The notes under the pieces are model-generated. The model saw only the letters and a list, made by a program, of their open reading frames with translations. It ran no database searches and was not told the DNA's origin. This document shows, piece by piece, positions 17,862-27,484 of a stretch of 64,000 nt of DNA. Source of the stretch: JAHDDH01 sp963922775 (lineage in GTDB: Bacteria > Bacteroidota > Bacteroidia > Cytophagales > Amoebophilaceae); contig CAWUJG010000001.1 of NCBI GenBank assembly GCA_963922775.1, positions 114,435 to 178,434 of the forward strand. The letters are read 5' to 3'. Every line of letters starts with the position of its first letter. Position 1 is the stretch's first letter. A program made the translations under genes and the position numbers.

Positions 17862-19649
17862 TTAATCCAATTTCAATACCGCTAAAAAAGCTTCTTGTGG
17901 TATTTCTACATTGCCTATCTGTTTCATACGTTTTTTTCCTTTTTTTTGTTTTTCCAAAAGTTTTTTCTTCCGAGAAATATCTCCGCCATAACATTTTGCT
18001 GTCACATTTTTACGCATGGCTTTTACACTTTCTCGAGCAATTACTTTTGTGCCAATGGCTGCTTGAATGGCAATTTCAAACATTTGGCGTGTTAGCAATG
18101 TTTTGAGCTTTTCACACAATTTTTTCCCCCATTCATAGGCTTTGTTGCGGTGTACAATTACTGATAAAGCATCTACTTTTTCGCCATTGAGCAAAATATC
18201 TAATTTCACTAAACTAGACACTACATAACCAGTCAATTCATAATCTAAAGAAGCATATCCTTTGGAAACACTTTTCAGTTTGTCAAAAAAATCAAAAACC
18301 ATTTCAGCTAAAGGCATTTCAAAAATTAGTTCTACTCGATTGGTGGTAAGATATACTTGATTTTTCAAAAATGCTCTTTTTTCCATGCATAATTTGATGA
18401 TGTTACCAATATATGCTGATTTGGTAATAATTTTTGCTCGTACAAATGGTTCTTCAATTTTACTGATTTGGTTAGGCTCTGGCATATCTGCAGGAGCACT
18501 TATTTTTTGAATATTTTCTAGCTTATCAATCACCTGAAATTTTACTGAAGGTACGGTGGTAATTACTTGCATATTAAACTCTCTCTCTAAACGCTCTTGA
18601 ATAATTTCCATGTGTAACATGCCTAAAAATCCACAGCGAAAACCAAATCCTAAGGCAACAGATGTTTCAGGCTCCCAAACTAAAGAAGCATCATTGAGCT
18701 GTAATTTTTCCATTGCTGTTCTCAAATTTTCATATTCACTGGTTTCAATAGGATATATACCTGCAAAAACCATGGGTTTTACTTCTTCAAATCCTTTAAT
18801 AGCTGTTTTACAAGGTGCTTCAACATGTGTAATGGTGTCTCCTACTTTTACTTCGCTTGCTTTTTTTATGCCTGATATTAAATATCCTACATTGCCAGCT
18901 TCTAGATGAGATTGTGGCAGTTTTTTGAGTTGTAATATGCCTATTTCTTCTGCCGTGTATATTTTTTTGGTGTTGATGAATTGAATTTTGTCATTTTTTT
19001 TGATGATGCCATTAAAAATACGGAAGTACACTTCAATTCCACGGAATGGGTTGAATACAGAATCAAAAATCATGGCTTGAAGTGGTGTATTTTTTTTGCC
19101 TTGAGGAGGAGGTATTTTATGGATAATACTTTCTAATATTTGTTTAATACCTATGCCTTCTTTAGCACTGGCTGCTATAATATCTTCATCAGCGCAATCG
19201 ATAAGGTCAATAATTTGATCTTTTACTTCTTCAGGCTTTGCTCCTGGCAAGTCTATTTTATTGAGTACAGGAATAATGGTAAGGCCATGTTCAATAGCCA
19301 AATAGAGGTTTGAAATGGTTTGTGCTTCAATACCTTGCGCTGCATCTACAACAAGTAAAGCCCCTTCACAAGCAGCTATAGAGCGAGACACTTCATAAGC
19401 AAAATCTACATGTCCAGGTGTATCAATAAGATTGAGAATATAATCTTGGTTATCAAATGTATAATGCATTTGAATAGCATGACTTTTGATAGTAATACCT
19501 CTCTCTCTTTCCAAATCCATACTATCTAAAAGTTGTGCTTGCATATCCCTTTTTTCAATGGTTTTGGTTACTTCCAACAGCCTGTCTGCTAAAGTACTTT
19601 TTCCATGGTCTATATGTGCTATGATGCAGAAATTTCTTATATGATTCAT
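17862..19649 (-). CDS. lepA: Elongation factor 4 (LepA)
   Basis: A 595-residue ribosome-bound GTPase that affects initiation and back-translocation under stress. G1 AHIDHGKSTLADRL (from residue 10), RGITIKSHAIQM, DTPGHVDFAYEV and LNKIDLPGA are present. The LepA-specific C-terminal domain ends VTAKCYGGDISRKKKLLEKQKKGKKRMKQIG and QEAFLAVL. Length matches the E. coli protein (599). prmC follows downstream. Confidence 0.97.
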   Translation of the reverse strand: MNHIRNFCIIAHIDHGKSTLADRLLEVTKTIEKRDMQAQLLDSMDLERERGITIKSHAIQMHYTFDNQDYILNLIDTPGHVDFAYEVSRSIAACEGALLVVDAAQGIEAQTISNLYLAIEHGLTIIPVLNKIDLPGAKPEEVKDQIIDLIDCADEDIIAASAKEGIGIKQILESIIHKIPPPQGKKNTPLQAMIFDSVFNPFRGIEVYFRIFNGIIKKNDKIQFINTKKIYTAEEIGILQLKKLPQSHLEAGNVGYLISGIKKASEVKVGDTITHVEAPCKTAIKGFEEVKPMVFAGIYPIETSEYENLRTAMEKLQLNDASLVWEPETSVALGFGFRCGFLGMLHMEIIQERLEREFNMQVITTVPSVKFQVIDKLENIQKISAPADMPEPNQISKIEEPFVRAKIITKSAYIGNIIKLCMEKRAFLKNQVYLTTNRVELIFEMPLAEMVFDFFDKLKSVSKGYASLDYELTGYVVSSLVKLDILLNGEKVDALSVIVHRNKAYEWGKKLCEKLKTLLTRQMFEIAIQAAIGTKVIARESVKAMRKNVTAKCYGGDISRKKKLLEKQKKGKKRMKQIGNVEIPQEAFLAVLKLD

Positions 19650-19754
19650 TGTCCTATTATCTTTTAAGTTATTTTTTACTATATTTTTTTGTAATAAAAA
19701 TTGATATATTTTTTCTATTTAGAATAGAATTGAAAATATTTATTAACCTAATTT

Positions 19755-20927
19755 TTATGGAATAGTGGGTATTATCATTTCAATCATTTTTCCTGATTTC
19801 TGATCTAAAATATCCTCTTTTTTTTGGGAAAAATGAGTACCATGGTTCAATAATAATCCACTAATATAGGGTGCTGACATAGAAGTTCCGCTCAGTATAT
19901 TGTACTGATTATTTTTCCATGTAGAGCAAATGTACTCTCCAGGGGCTGCATAACAGTTGGAATATGTAGCATAGTTGGAACTTGGTGATAAATTATAATT
20001 TTTTTCAGATTTTGGAGTATATATATTTGATACTATGTATACATTTTTTTTATTAAAAATACTGGTTAAAGAATTTTGATGTTCCATTTTTTTTCCATCA
20101 TTTCCTGCAGCTAATACTACATATATATTTTTTTCTGCTGCATGTACTACAGCTTTTTCAAAAATTTCGTAATAAGGTCCATTTATACTCATATTAATTA
20201 CATCACCAGCTTTTGCAGCAAAGGCTGCATAGTCAAGACCTTTTAATGCATTTACAATACTTCCTTTTCCTTCTTTATTGGTTATTTTTATTGATACTAG
20301 GTTTGTACACATTTTATCTTTAGCTTTTTCAGCTATAATTCCTGCTACATGTGTACCATGGCCATGTTCATCTTGTGTATTTTTGTTTTTATTATTTTTT
20401 GTAGTAAAATTTTTACTTCGTTTTCTGTCTATATTAAGGTCTTTATGGTCATCAATTCCACTATCAATTACCCATGCTATTTTTTTTTTTTTGTTGCTGA
20501 TTACAATACTGTTTTGCTGTTTTGTTTGTATTTGTACAAAATTGCTATATGAATGTTGTTTTATTGTATTTTTTTTATCTTTATCTACTTTGGTGATACT
20601 TTTTACACAAGAAATATTTTCAAAGCTTTTGGCTAAATTTTTTGAAAGGTAAGTATTAAATCCTATAAATGTTTCATTATAGGTATGCAATATGTTTTGT
20701 CTATTTATCATATAGAATGTTTTTTGTACATAGTTATGCACTTTTTGATCTCTTAATTCATAATTGTTTATTTTTTTTATTGCATGTTTTAAATCATCAT
20801 TTTGAATTTCAATAATATAAGACTCTAGGTTGATAATTTCTGTAGAAAAAAATCCTTTTTTACAAGAAAAAATAAGAAAAAAGGCTATAATGAAAATGAT
20901 GTTTTTAATATTAGTATTTTTTTGCAT
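19755..20927 (-). CDS. Subtilisin-like (S8) serine protease, predicted lipoprotein
   Basis: A 390-residue S8-family peptidase. The catalytic triad is Asp155 (WVIDSGIDDH), His190 (EHGHGTHVAG) and Ser349 (SGTSMSAP), with the oxyanion Asn276 (AAGNDG). The N-terminus (about residues 8-21 hydrophobic, FFLIFSC) is a lipoprotein signal with lipidated Cys22. Residues about 30-140 look like an inhibitory propeptide. It is therefore exported and probably membrane-anchored. Its start overlaps the last 17 bases of the acyl-CoA dehydrogenase gene, so translation may be coupled. The target is unknown: it could degrade host or periplasmic proteins. Confidence 0.9.
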   Translation of the reverse strand: MQKNTNIKNIIFIIAFFLIFSCKKGFFSTEIINLESYIIEIQNDDLKHAIKKINNYELRDQKVHNYVQKTFYMINRQNILHTYNETFIGFNTYLSKNLAKSFENISCVKSITKVDKDKKNTIKQHSYSNFVQIQTKQQNSIVISNKKKKIAWVIDSGIDDHKDLNIDRKRSKNFTTKNNKNKNTQDEHGHGTHVAGIIAEKAKDKMCTNLVSIKITNKEGKGSIVNALKGLDYAAFAAKAGDVINMSINGPYYEIFEKAVVHAAEKNIYVVLAAGNDGKKMEHQNSLTSIFNKKNVYIVSNIYTPKSEKNYNLSPSSNYATYSNCYAAPGEYICSTWKNNQYNILSGTSMSAPYISGLLLNHGTHFSQKKEDILDQKSGKMIEMIIPTIP

Positions 20928-22065
20928 GGTTTTGTGTTAAGTTTTTAGCAATAATTATTTTTTGAATTTCTGATGTACCTTCCCCAATAGTGCATAATTT
21001 AGCATCTCGATAGAATTTTTCTACTAAATATTCCTTACAATAGCCATTTCCCCCTAATATTTGTATGGCTTGATTGGTTACTGCTACGGCTGTTTCTGAA
21101 CAGTAGTATTTTGCCATAGAAGCTGATTGATTGACTGATTGTTTTTTATCTTTTGCTTGAGCTGCTTTTAGGGTAAGTAAATAACCAGCTTCAATTTGCG
21201 TAGCCATATCTGCTAGTTTAAATGCAATGCCTTGAAAATTTATTAATTTTTTGCCAAATTGTTCTCTTTTTTGAGCATACTGCAAAGCAATATCAAAAGC
21301 ACCTTTGGCAATGCCAATACTGAGTGCTGCAATTGATATTCTTCCTCCTTCTAAAATTTGCATGGCTTGAGAAAATCCTTCGCCTATATGTCCAATAATA
21401 TTGCTTTCATGTACTTTACATGTATTAAATATTAGAGTAGATGTTTCTGAAGCACGCATACCCATTTTATTTTCTGACTTTTCTACACTGATGCCTGGGT
21501 TTTTTTTATCTATGATAAAGGCAGTAATATTATTTTTAAGTGTTTTGCTTGTTTTGGCTAGTACAATAACTACATGACTATTTTTTCCATGGGTGATAAA
21601 CTTTTTTTTGCCATTAATAATCCAATATTCATTTTTTTTTTCAGCAGTAGTTTCTAGGTTTGAAGCATCGGAACCTACATTAGGCTCAGTAAGTGCCCAA
21701 GCTCCTATATATTCTCCTTGTATGAGTCCTTTTATCCATCTTTTTTTCTGGTTTTCTGTAGCAAATTGTACAAGATGTTCTACTACTAATGAATTATGTG
21801 CTGCTACTGACATGGCTATGGCACCATCAAATTTAGCTAATGCTATAATGGCATCAGCATATGTTTTGTAGTTTAGTCCTAGGCCACCATATATTTTGGG
21901 TGCAATAATGCCTAAAATTTTTTTTTGTGCTAAATTTTTAAATAAGGAAGTAGGAAAAATTTGTTTTTCATCCCAAAGTCGAGTATTAGGTAATATTTCA
22001 TTTTGACCTACTGCTTGTATATCTGATATGATTTTTTCTAGTGAAAAGACTAAATTTTGCTCCAT
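20911..22065 (-). CDS. Acyl-CoA dehydrogenase
   Basis: A 384-residue flavoprotein of the short/branched-chain acyl-CoA dehydrogenase type, which makes the 2,3 double bond in acyl-CoA. WALTEPNVGSDAS and NGKKKFITHG bind FAD and substrate. GRISIAALSIGIAKGAFD, QILGGNGYCKEYLVEKFYRDAKL and GEGTSEIQKIIIA follow, with the catalytic Glu in the GEGTSEIQ segment. I chose the second ATG (22065), where family N-termini usually start; an in-frame ATG ten codons upstream (22095) is possible. No other beta-oxidation gene is in the window, so the role (fatty-acid or branched-chain amino-acid breakdown) is open. Confidence 0.9.
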   Translation of the reverse strand: MEQNLVFSLEKIISDIQAVGQNEILPNTRLWDEKQIFPTSLFKNLAQKKILGIIAPKIYGGLGLNYKTYADAIIALAKFDGAIAMSVAAHNSLVVEHLVQFATENQKKRWIKGLIQGEYIGAWALTEPNVGSDASNLETTAEKKNEYWIINGKKKFITHGKNSHVVIVLAKTSKTLKNNITAFIIDKKNPGISVEKSENKMGMRASETSTLIFNTCKVHESNIIGHIGEGFSQAMQILEGGRISIAALSIGIAKGAFDIALQYAQKREQFGKKLINFQGIAFKLADMATQIEAGYLLTLKAAQAKDKKQSVNQSASMAKYYCSETAVAVTNQAIQILGGNGYCKEYLVEKFYRDAKLCTIGEGTSEIQKIIIAKNLTQNHAKKY

Positions 22066-22149
22066 ATGTGCACAAATTTGGGAAAAATATCTCATATTTG
22101 AAAATGAGAATAAATTAATAGCTAGACTGAATTATTTAACAAAATTTTT

Positions 22150-22788
22150 ATGAATCAAACATATGCTGCTATACAGCATTATATTACACAATTTTCTTGT
22201 CCAGAGCCTCATATACTTATGCAGCTCAGAAAAGATACACTAAAGATGGCTGGTGCACATATGTTATCAGGCCATTTACAGGGAAGGCTATTATCTATAA
22301 TTTCTTGTATGATACAACCTAAAAATATTTTGGAAATTGGTACTTATACAGGTTATTCTGCCTTGTGTCTGCTAGAAGGTATACAAAAAGATGGTAAACT
22401 ATATACAATAGATAAAAATGAAGAAAGTATAAAGCTTGCTCATAAATATTTTAAACAATCTGGCATGCAACAGCATATCCATCAATATATTGATGAAGCT
22501 GCTACTGTATTGTCTACACTTTCTGATATTTTTGATATTGTATTTATTGATGCAGATAAAAAGAATATTGGCTTGTATTATGATCTTATTTTTGATAAAG
22601 TAATGCCAAGAGGTGTAATATTAGTAGACAATGTATTATGGAAAGGAAAGGTATTAGAAAATCAGTATGATTACGAAGTTAATACAAAAAGTATTAAAAA
22701 TTTCACGAAAAAAATTCATGCAGATACACGTGTTAATCAAGTGATTCTTCCTATTCGAGATGGATTAATGTTCATAGTAAAAAAATAG
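22150..22788 (+). CDS. Class I SAM-dependent O-methyltransferase (CCoAOMT-like)
   Basis: A 212-residue methyltransferase of the caffeoyl-CoA O-methyltransferase-like family (COG4122). The SAM motif ILEIGTYTGYSALCLL is near residue 58, followed by LYTIDKNEE and the metal-binding segment DIVFIDADKKNIGLYYDLIF with VDNVLWKG. Bacterial members methylate catechol-like small molecules or, in some cases, tRNA (TrmR, 5-methoxyuridine). With TrhO (5-hydroxyuridine) encoded in the same window, a TrmR-like role is possible but not shown. It is divergent from the acyl-CoA dehydrogenase, and a lytic transglycosylase gene follows after 13 bases. Confidence 0.88.
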   Translation: MNQTYAAIQHYITQFSCPEPHILMQLRKDTLKMAGAHMLSGHLQGRLLSIISCMIQPKNILEIGTYTGYSALCLLEGIQKDGKLYTIDKNEESIKLAHKYFKQSGMQQHIHQYIDEAATVLSTLSDIFDIVFIDADKKNIGLYYDLIFDKVMPRGVILVDNVLWKGKVLENQYDYEVNTKSIKNFTKKIHADTRVNQVILPIRDGLMFIVKK

Positions 22789-22801
22789 AGAAAAATAAAG
22801 C

Positions 22802-23968
22802 ATGAAGAACTTTTTTTTAATTTTTTTATGGTTATGCATTGTATTACCTTTAAGAGCACAATCTGTAGATCATAAAATTAATTTTGCTGGAATTGAACTT
22901 TCTTGTACTATAAGGTCAATAGATATTATTCAACATGATATAGATGCACTTAAAAAGAATAAAAATTATTTTAAGCAGTTGGTAGATAAGGCTAATATTT
23001 ATTTTCCAATTATTGAACCTATATTGAAAAAGTATAATATTCCTGAAGATTTAAAATACCTTGTTATACAAGAAAGTGCATTAAAAGCAGATGCTATTTC
23101 AAAATCAGAGGCAGTAGGTTTTTGGCAGTTTAAAGACTTTACAGCAAAAGAAGTTGGATTAATTGTTAATGGCGATATAGATCAACGTATGGATATTATA
23201 GCTTCTACGCAAGGGGCTGCTCAATATTTAAATACAAGTCAAGAGCTATTTGAAAATTGGTGTTATAGTGTAATTTCTTATATGACTGGTAGAGGGGGAG
23301 CAGTTAAATATATAGAAAAAAAATATGTGGGTAAAAAAAAAATGAAGATTACACATAAAACGCATTGGTATTTATTGCGTTTACTTGCTTATAAATTGGC
23401 ATTTAAATCTGCTGTTGGCAAAGGTAATTATCCAAAATATTTTCTTCAGATATACCATAATCATAAACTACAAACTCTACAAGATATAGCAATCCATTAT
23501 AAAATAGATTATATTTTATTAAAAGATTATAACAAATGGTTGAAAAATGAACACTTTAAACTAGATAAAAATATGTGTGTTATATTACCTATGTTTCACC
23601 AGAAAAAGATTGAAAAAAAAAGAAATATTCATGTTCCTATTGATGTAATAGCTATTTGTAAAAAGAATGAATCTGTGGTATGGATTCATAATTTGCCTGC
23701 AATAATTTCTAGAAAATATGATAGTATACCATTATTGGCAGATATAGGAAAAATTTCTTTAGAAGATTTTATTTCATTTAATGAAATAGACACTACACAT
23801 CATATATATCCAGGCCAAATTTATTATTTTAGTCCTAAAAAAGATAATATAGAGGAGCATATACTTATTGATAATTGTACAAAAAAAGATTTATGGTCTT
23901 TATCTCAACGGTATGGTGTAAAAATATCATTTTTACAAGGTAAAATAAATGCTAAGAAAGGATTTTGA
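22802..23968 (+). CDS. Membrane-bound lytic transglycosylase, MltD-like
   Basis: A 388-residue exported murein hydrolase. A Sec signal peptide (FFLIFLWLCIVLPLRAQS) ends near residue 21. The SLT domain has catalytic Glu91 in VIQESALKADAISKSEAVG, followed by FWQFKDFTAKEVGL and YMTGRGGAVKYI. Two LysM-like peptidoglycan-binding segments are visible (about residues 220-262 and near the C-terminus, KKDLWSLSQRYGVKISFLQG). It cleaves glycan strands, so together with MurF-Alr and FtsW it supports some peptidoglycan metabolism. It is probably cotranscribed with the upstream methyltransferase. Confidence 0.88.
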   Translation: MKNFFLIFLWLCIVLPLRAQSVDHKINFAGIELSCTIRSIDIIQHDIDALKKNKNYFKQLVDKANIYFPIIEPILKKYNIPEDLKYLVIQESALKADAISKSEAVGFWQFKDFTAKEVGLIVNGDIDQRMDIIASTQGAAQYLNTSQELFENWCYSVISYMTGRGGAVKYIEKKYVGKKKMKITHKTHWYLLRLLAYKLAFKSAVGKGNYPKYFLQIYHNHKLQTLQDIAIHYKIDYILLKDYNKWLKNEHFKLDKNMCVILPMFHQKKIEKKRNIHVPIDVIAICKKNESVVWIHNLPAIISRKYDSIPLLADIGKISLEDFISFNEIDTTHHIYPGQIYYFSPKKDNIEEHILIDNCTKKDLWSLSQRYGVKISFLQGKINAKKGF

Positions 23969-23982
23969 GAATAAAAATTGAT

Positions 23983-24624
23983 TTATATGAAAAATGTATT
24001 GTATTTTTTTTCTTTGCCTATAGTAGTAGGATTACCATGACCTGGATATATTTTTGTATCATTATCAAGTAAAAATAGGGTATTTTTAATACTTTGCATT
24101 AAAATATTGTAATTACCACCAGGAAGATCTGTTCTGCCTATACTTCCTTCGAATAATACATCTCCAGCTATACATATTTTATTTTTTTGTTCATACAGGG
24201 CAATATGTCCTAGAGAATGTCCTGGTAGAAAAAGAATGTCTAAAGTATAATTTCCTACGGTTATATATTTTTTTTTATCTAAAAATTTTTCAGGATTACA
24301 GGGTATATAGTTAGGCATGCTATATCTGTCAGAAAATGCCAGAGAGAGTTTTAGATTATCTTTTTCTAATGAATGTATGGATAAAGGGACTTGATATTTT
24401 TTTTGAATAAAATGATTACCTACTACATGGTCTATATGGCAGTGGGTATTTATGAGTTGGGTAATCTGTAATTTTTTTTTGTATATAAAGTCAGCTAAAG
24501 TGTTTTGTTCATGTTGGCTATAGCAACCAGGATCTACAACTATACATTTTTTTGTATCATCATCATAGATAAGATAGGTATTTTCTAGTAGGGGGTTGAA
24601 GGTAAAGGATTTGATGTATAGCAT
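23983..24624 (-). CDS. Metallo-beta-lactamase-fold hydrolase (glyoxalase II-like)
   Basis: A 213-residue binuclear zinc hydrolase. THCHIDHVVGN gives the HxHxDH motif, LPGHSLGHIALYE the third His, AGDVLFEGSIGRTD the bridging Asp and YPGHGNPTTIGKEK the last His. The pattern and short length match the YcbL/GloB-like group common in Bacteroidota, which may hydrolyse S-lactoylglutathione or other thioesters. I start at MLYIKSFTFNPLLENTYLI; an ATG three codons upstream (24633) is possible. The upstream gene on this strand is the porin-like gene, separated by a terminator. Confidence 0.88.
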   Translation of the reverse strand: MLYIKSFTFNPLLENTYLIYDDDTKKCIVVDPGCYSQHEQNTLADFIYKKKLQITQLINTHCHIDHVVGNHFIQKKYQVPLSIHSLEKDNLKLSLAFSDRYSMPNYIPCNPEKFLDKKKYITVGNYTLDILFLPGHSLGHIALYEQKNKICIAGDVLFEGSIGRTDLPGGNYNILMQSIKNTLFLLDNDTKIYPGHGNPTTIGKEKKYNTFFI

Positions 24625-24655
24625 TTCTAACAATTTCTTAGCAAAAAATTGAAAT

Positions 24656-24696
24656 AAAGTACTCTCTAATTTTTACATTAAAGAGTACTTTTTTTT
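24656..24696 (-). terminator. Rho-independent terminator after the porin-like gene
   Basis: A perfect 10-base inverted repeat (AAAGTACTCT at 24656-24665, AGAGTACTTT at 24682-24691) with a 16-base loop. T-rich sequence flanks it on both strands. It lies directly after the porin-like gene stop (24703) and before the hydrolase gene, so it probably ends the porin transcript. Confidence 0.7.
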
Positions 24697-24702
24697 GAAA
24701 AA

Positions 24703-25860
24703 CTAAAATTTATAGGCTACTGTAGCTTTTACAACACCCATATCATCATCTTTTGTATCTTTAACATGATTTTTTATGCCATGTGTATATTGAATACCTA
24801 TATTTACTTGTTTATTCATATGGTATTTTAGTCCACCAGATACACTTATGCCCATATTATAGTCATTATCTTTTCTTTTTTTATTACTTTCTTCATCACC
24901 TATCATAATCATATTTCCTGCAAAGTTTGCAGACAGGATATCTTCTATAAAGTAGATTTCTACATTTCCAGATGCTGTTATTACAGGTAGTAGTATAGTA
25001 TCTTCTAATTTTTTAAAATTCATTACTATATCATTTTCTGCTTTTGCACCTAAATAGCTACTTACACCTTTTCCATAAGCTCCTGATAGTGTTACATTAA
25101 GCTTTTTAGGCATTATTTTCCATTCTGCATCTATTTTTGTTCCATATCCAAGTAGCATAGTATCTTTTTCATCTTTTTTATTATGGTATTCCATAGGTCT
25201 AAGTAAACCACTAAGCTTTACATGACCACTTTCTCCATGGTATTTTATATTGTATGCTCCTGCTGGAATCATTTTTTTTACATGTATATTTTCATTTTTT
25301 ACACCATCGGCTAAATTTTCAGGGTTATATGCATTAGGAGTTTGCTCAATACTTAGGGCATGGTTCATGTTTTCATTGATAGTATGCTTAAATTGTACTT
25401 GTGTACTTTTACCACCAAAAATTCCTGTATGATGTCCTACAATAAAGTTACCATAATGGGCATAAAATGTATTTACAGATAATTTTCCACTATTTGTATT
25501 TAATGTATTTTTTGATAGATTTACATCTACAACTACTCCTGCTGTTTTTTCTTCATCTTCTTTGTATGGTATGCCAAATTCTAATTTTAAATTACCTGTG
25601 ATATCATGAATTAAAAATGTTTGTTCATTTTTTGTATCTTTTTTACCTATATTTTCTATGTTGAGGCCTCCAGTACTATTATGTTCATTCAAATGATAGT
25701 AGGTATTAAAATTCATAGATCCTGAAGGAACCATATACATGGTATCTTTTTTTGTTTCTACGGATAGCATATTATTTTCATCTGCTTGTGCAAAATTAGA
25801 TGTTGAAAATAGGCATCCTAGAGCAAGTGTAGTTATTTTTTTTGTTGAAATTTTTTTCAT
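24703..25860 (-). CDS. Porin-like outer-membrane beta-barrel protein
   Basis: A 385-residue protein with a Sec signal peptide (ITTLALGCLFSTSNFAQA, cleavage near residue 26). The mature part is made of alternating polar/hydrophobic strands with repeated GNLKLEFGIP, GKLSVNTFYAHYGNFIVGHHTG and GLKYHMNKQVNIGIQYTHG segments, and the last residue is Phe (VKATVAYKF), as in outer-membrane barrels. The N-terminal strand MNFNTYYHLNEHNSTGG and the GHHTGIFGG loop resemble the DcaP-like porin group, but this assignment is weak. It has its own terminator and no close operon partner. Role: probably diffusion of small solutes. Confidence 0.75.
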   Translation of the reverse strand: MKKISTKKITTLALGCLFSTSNFAQADENNMLSVETKKDTMYMVPSGSMNFNTYYHLNEHNSTGGLNIENIGKKDTKNEQTFLIHDITGNLKLEFGIPYKEDEEKTAGVVVDVNLSKNTLNTNSGKLSVNTFYAHYGNFIVGHHTGIFGGKSTQVQFKHTINENMNHALSIEQTPNAYNPENLADGVKNENIHVKKMIPAGAYNIKYHGESGHVKLSGLLRPMEYHNKKDEKDTMLLGYGTKIDAEWKIMPKKLNVTLSGAYGKGVSSYLGAKAENDIVMNFKKLEDTILLPVITASGNVEIYFIEDILSANFAGNMIMIGDEESNKKRKDNDYNMGISVSGGLKYHMNKQVNIGIQYTHGIKNHVKDTKDDDMGVVKATVAYKF

Positions 25861-25928
25861 TGATATAGTTATTTATAGTTTTTAAGTTTATGAAATAAAT
25901 TAATTTTATGCTAATATATAATTTTTTT

Positions 25929-27395
25929 TTAATTATTCATTGAAATTAAGAATTCTTCATTGTCTTTTGTTCCTTTCATTTTTTCTAGCAAAAAGTCCAT
26001 GGCTTCAACAGAGTTCATATCTGCCATAAATTTTCTTAATACCCACATTTTTTCAAGCATTTCTTTATTTAATAATAAATCTTCTCTTCGTGTGCCTGAA
26101 TTTGGAATATCTATAGCTGGGTATATTCTTCTATTAGCTACTTTTCTATCGAGCTGAAGTTCCATATTGCCTGTACCTTTAAATTCTTCAAAAATTACTT
26201 CATCCATTTTTGAGCCTGTTTCTATAAGTGCTGTGGCTAAAATAGTTAATGATCCACCATTTTCTACGTTTCTTGCTGCACCAAAAAATCTTTTGGGCTT
26301 GTGTAAAGCATTAGCATCTACTCCTCCTGATAGTATTTTACCTGAAGAGGGTATAACTGTGTTAAAAGCTCTGGCTAGTCTGGTAATAGATTCTACTAAA
26401 ATTACTACATCTTTCCCACATTCTACCATTCTTTTTGCTTTTTCTAAAACAAGGTTGGCAATTTTTACGTGTTGTTCTGCTTGTTTATCAAAAGTAGAAG
26501 AGATAATTTCTGCATCTACACTGCGCATCATATCGGTAACTTCTTCAGGTCTTTCATCAATCAATAATATCATCAAGTAAACTTCAGGATGGTTTTTTAC
26601 TATTGCATTGGCTATTTTTTTGAGTAAAATTGTTTTTCCTGTTTTAGGAGGTGCTACAATCATACCTCTTTGTCCTTTTCCTATAGGGGAAAAAAGATCT
26701 AAAATTCGCGTAGAATATTGTGATGACTGATGGCTTAATTGTAATTTTTCTTGTGGAAATAGAGGAGTTAAATAATCAAAATTGACTCTATTTTTTATGT
26801 CTTTTTTTTCTTTTCCATTAATTTGTTCAACTTTTAGTAATGCATAATATTTTTCTCCTTCTTTGGGTGGTCTTATTTTACCTTGTACAGTATCTCCAGT
26901 TTTAAGTTCAAATAGCTTTATTTGAGAAGGAGAAACATAAATATCATCTGGGCTGGCTAGGTAATTATATTGAGCTGATCGTAAAAATCCGTAGTTATCA
27001 GCCATAATTTCTAACACACCTTCACGAGATAAAATATTTTGATTATGGTTTTCGGTATATGCGTTTTCTTGGGAAGCTGGATTTTTAGCTTTATTATAGT
27101 TATTTCTCGGCTTGAGAAAATTTTTTGTTTTTTTTTGTTTTATCTGTTTATGATTTTGTGTTGGCCTATGAGATACTTCCTCACGTGTTTTTTGTTGTTT
27201 AATATAAGGCATATTTTCTGATGACTGATGGTTAAATTTATTTTCTTTTTCTGGAATAGTAGCTTGAATATCTAAAATTTTATAAATAAGTTCTTCTTTA
27301 GTATTATTTTGATACTGAATTATGTTAAATTTTTCTTTAGCTATTGTTTTTAGCTCTTCAATATTTTTATTTTGTAATAATTCTATATTATACAT
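25929..27395 (-). CDS. rho: Transcription termination factor Rho
   Basis: A 488-residue hexameric RNA helicase that ends transcripts. The N-terminal Rho domain (LLQNKNIEELKTIAKEKFNI) is followed by a basic linker of about 80 residues typical of Bacteroidota, then the RNA-binding cold-shock-like domain (GVLEIMADNYGFLRS, YVSPSQIKLFELKTGD). Next come the P-loop GMIVAPPKTGKTILLKKIA, LIDERPEEVTDMMRSV and the C-terminal GSLTILATALIETGSKMDE. All motifs are intact. aroB lies 89 bases upstream on the same strand. Confidence 0.97.
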   Translation of the reverse strand: MYNIELLQNKNIEELKTIAKEKFNIIQYQNNTKEELIYKILDIQATIPEKENKFNHQSSENMPYIKQQKTREEVSHRPTQNHKQIKQKKTKNFLKPRNNYNKAKNPASQENAYTENHNQNILSREGVLEIMADNYGFLRSAQYNYLASPDDIYVSPSQIKLFELKTGDTVQGKIRPPKEGEKYYALLKVEQINGKEKKDIKNRVNFDYLTPLFPQEKLQLSHQSSQYSTRILDLFSPIGKGQRGMIVAPPKTGKTILLKKIANAIVKNHPEVYLMILLIDERPEEVTDMMRSVDAEIISSTFDKQAEQHVKIANLVLEKAKRMVECGKDVVILVESITRLARAFNTVIPSSGKILSGGVDANALHKPKRFFGAARNVENGGSLTILATALIETGSKMDEVIFEEFKGTGNMELQLDRKVANRRIYPAIDIPNSGTRREDLLLNKEMLEKMWVLRKFMADMNSVEAMDFLLEKMKGTKDNEEFLISMNN

Positions 27396-27484
27396 TTTGT
27401 GTTAATACTTTTAGCCTAAAATATGATTTGAGTAAGATGTAAATAGATGAAAAGATGTGTGTTAAGTAGTTGTAAAGATCGGAA

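Noticed and set aside
20278..20652. Hydrophobic 124-codon frame antisense to the S8 protease gene
   Set aside because: Poly-T antisense of lysine-rich coding sequence gives artificial membrane-like peptides.
26167..26580. 137-codon open frame antisense to rho
   Set aside because: Mirror frame of a highly conserved gene; no independent evidence.
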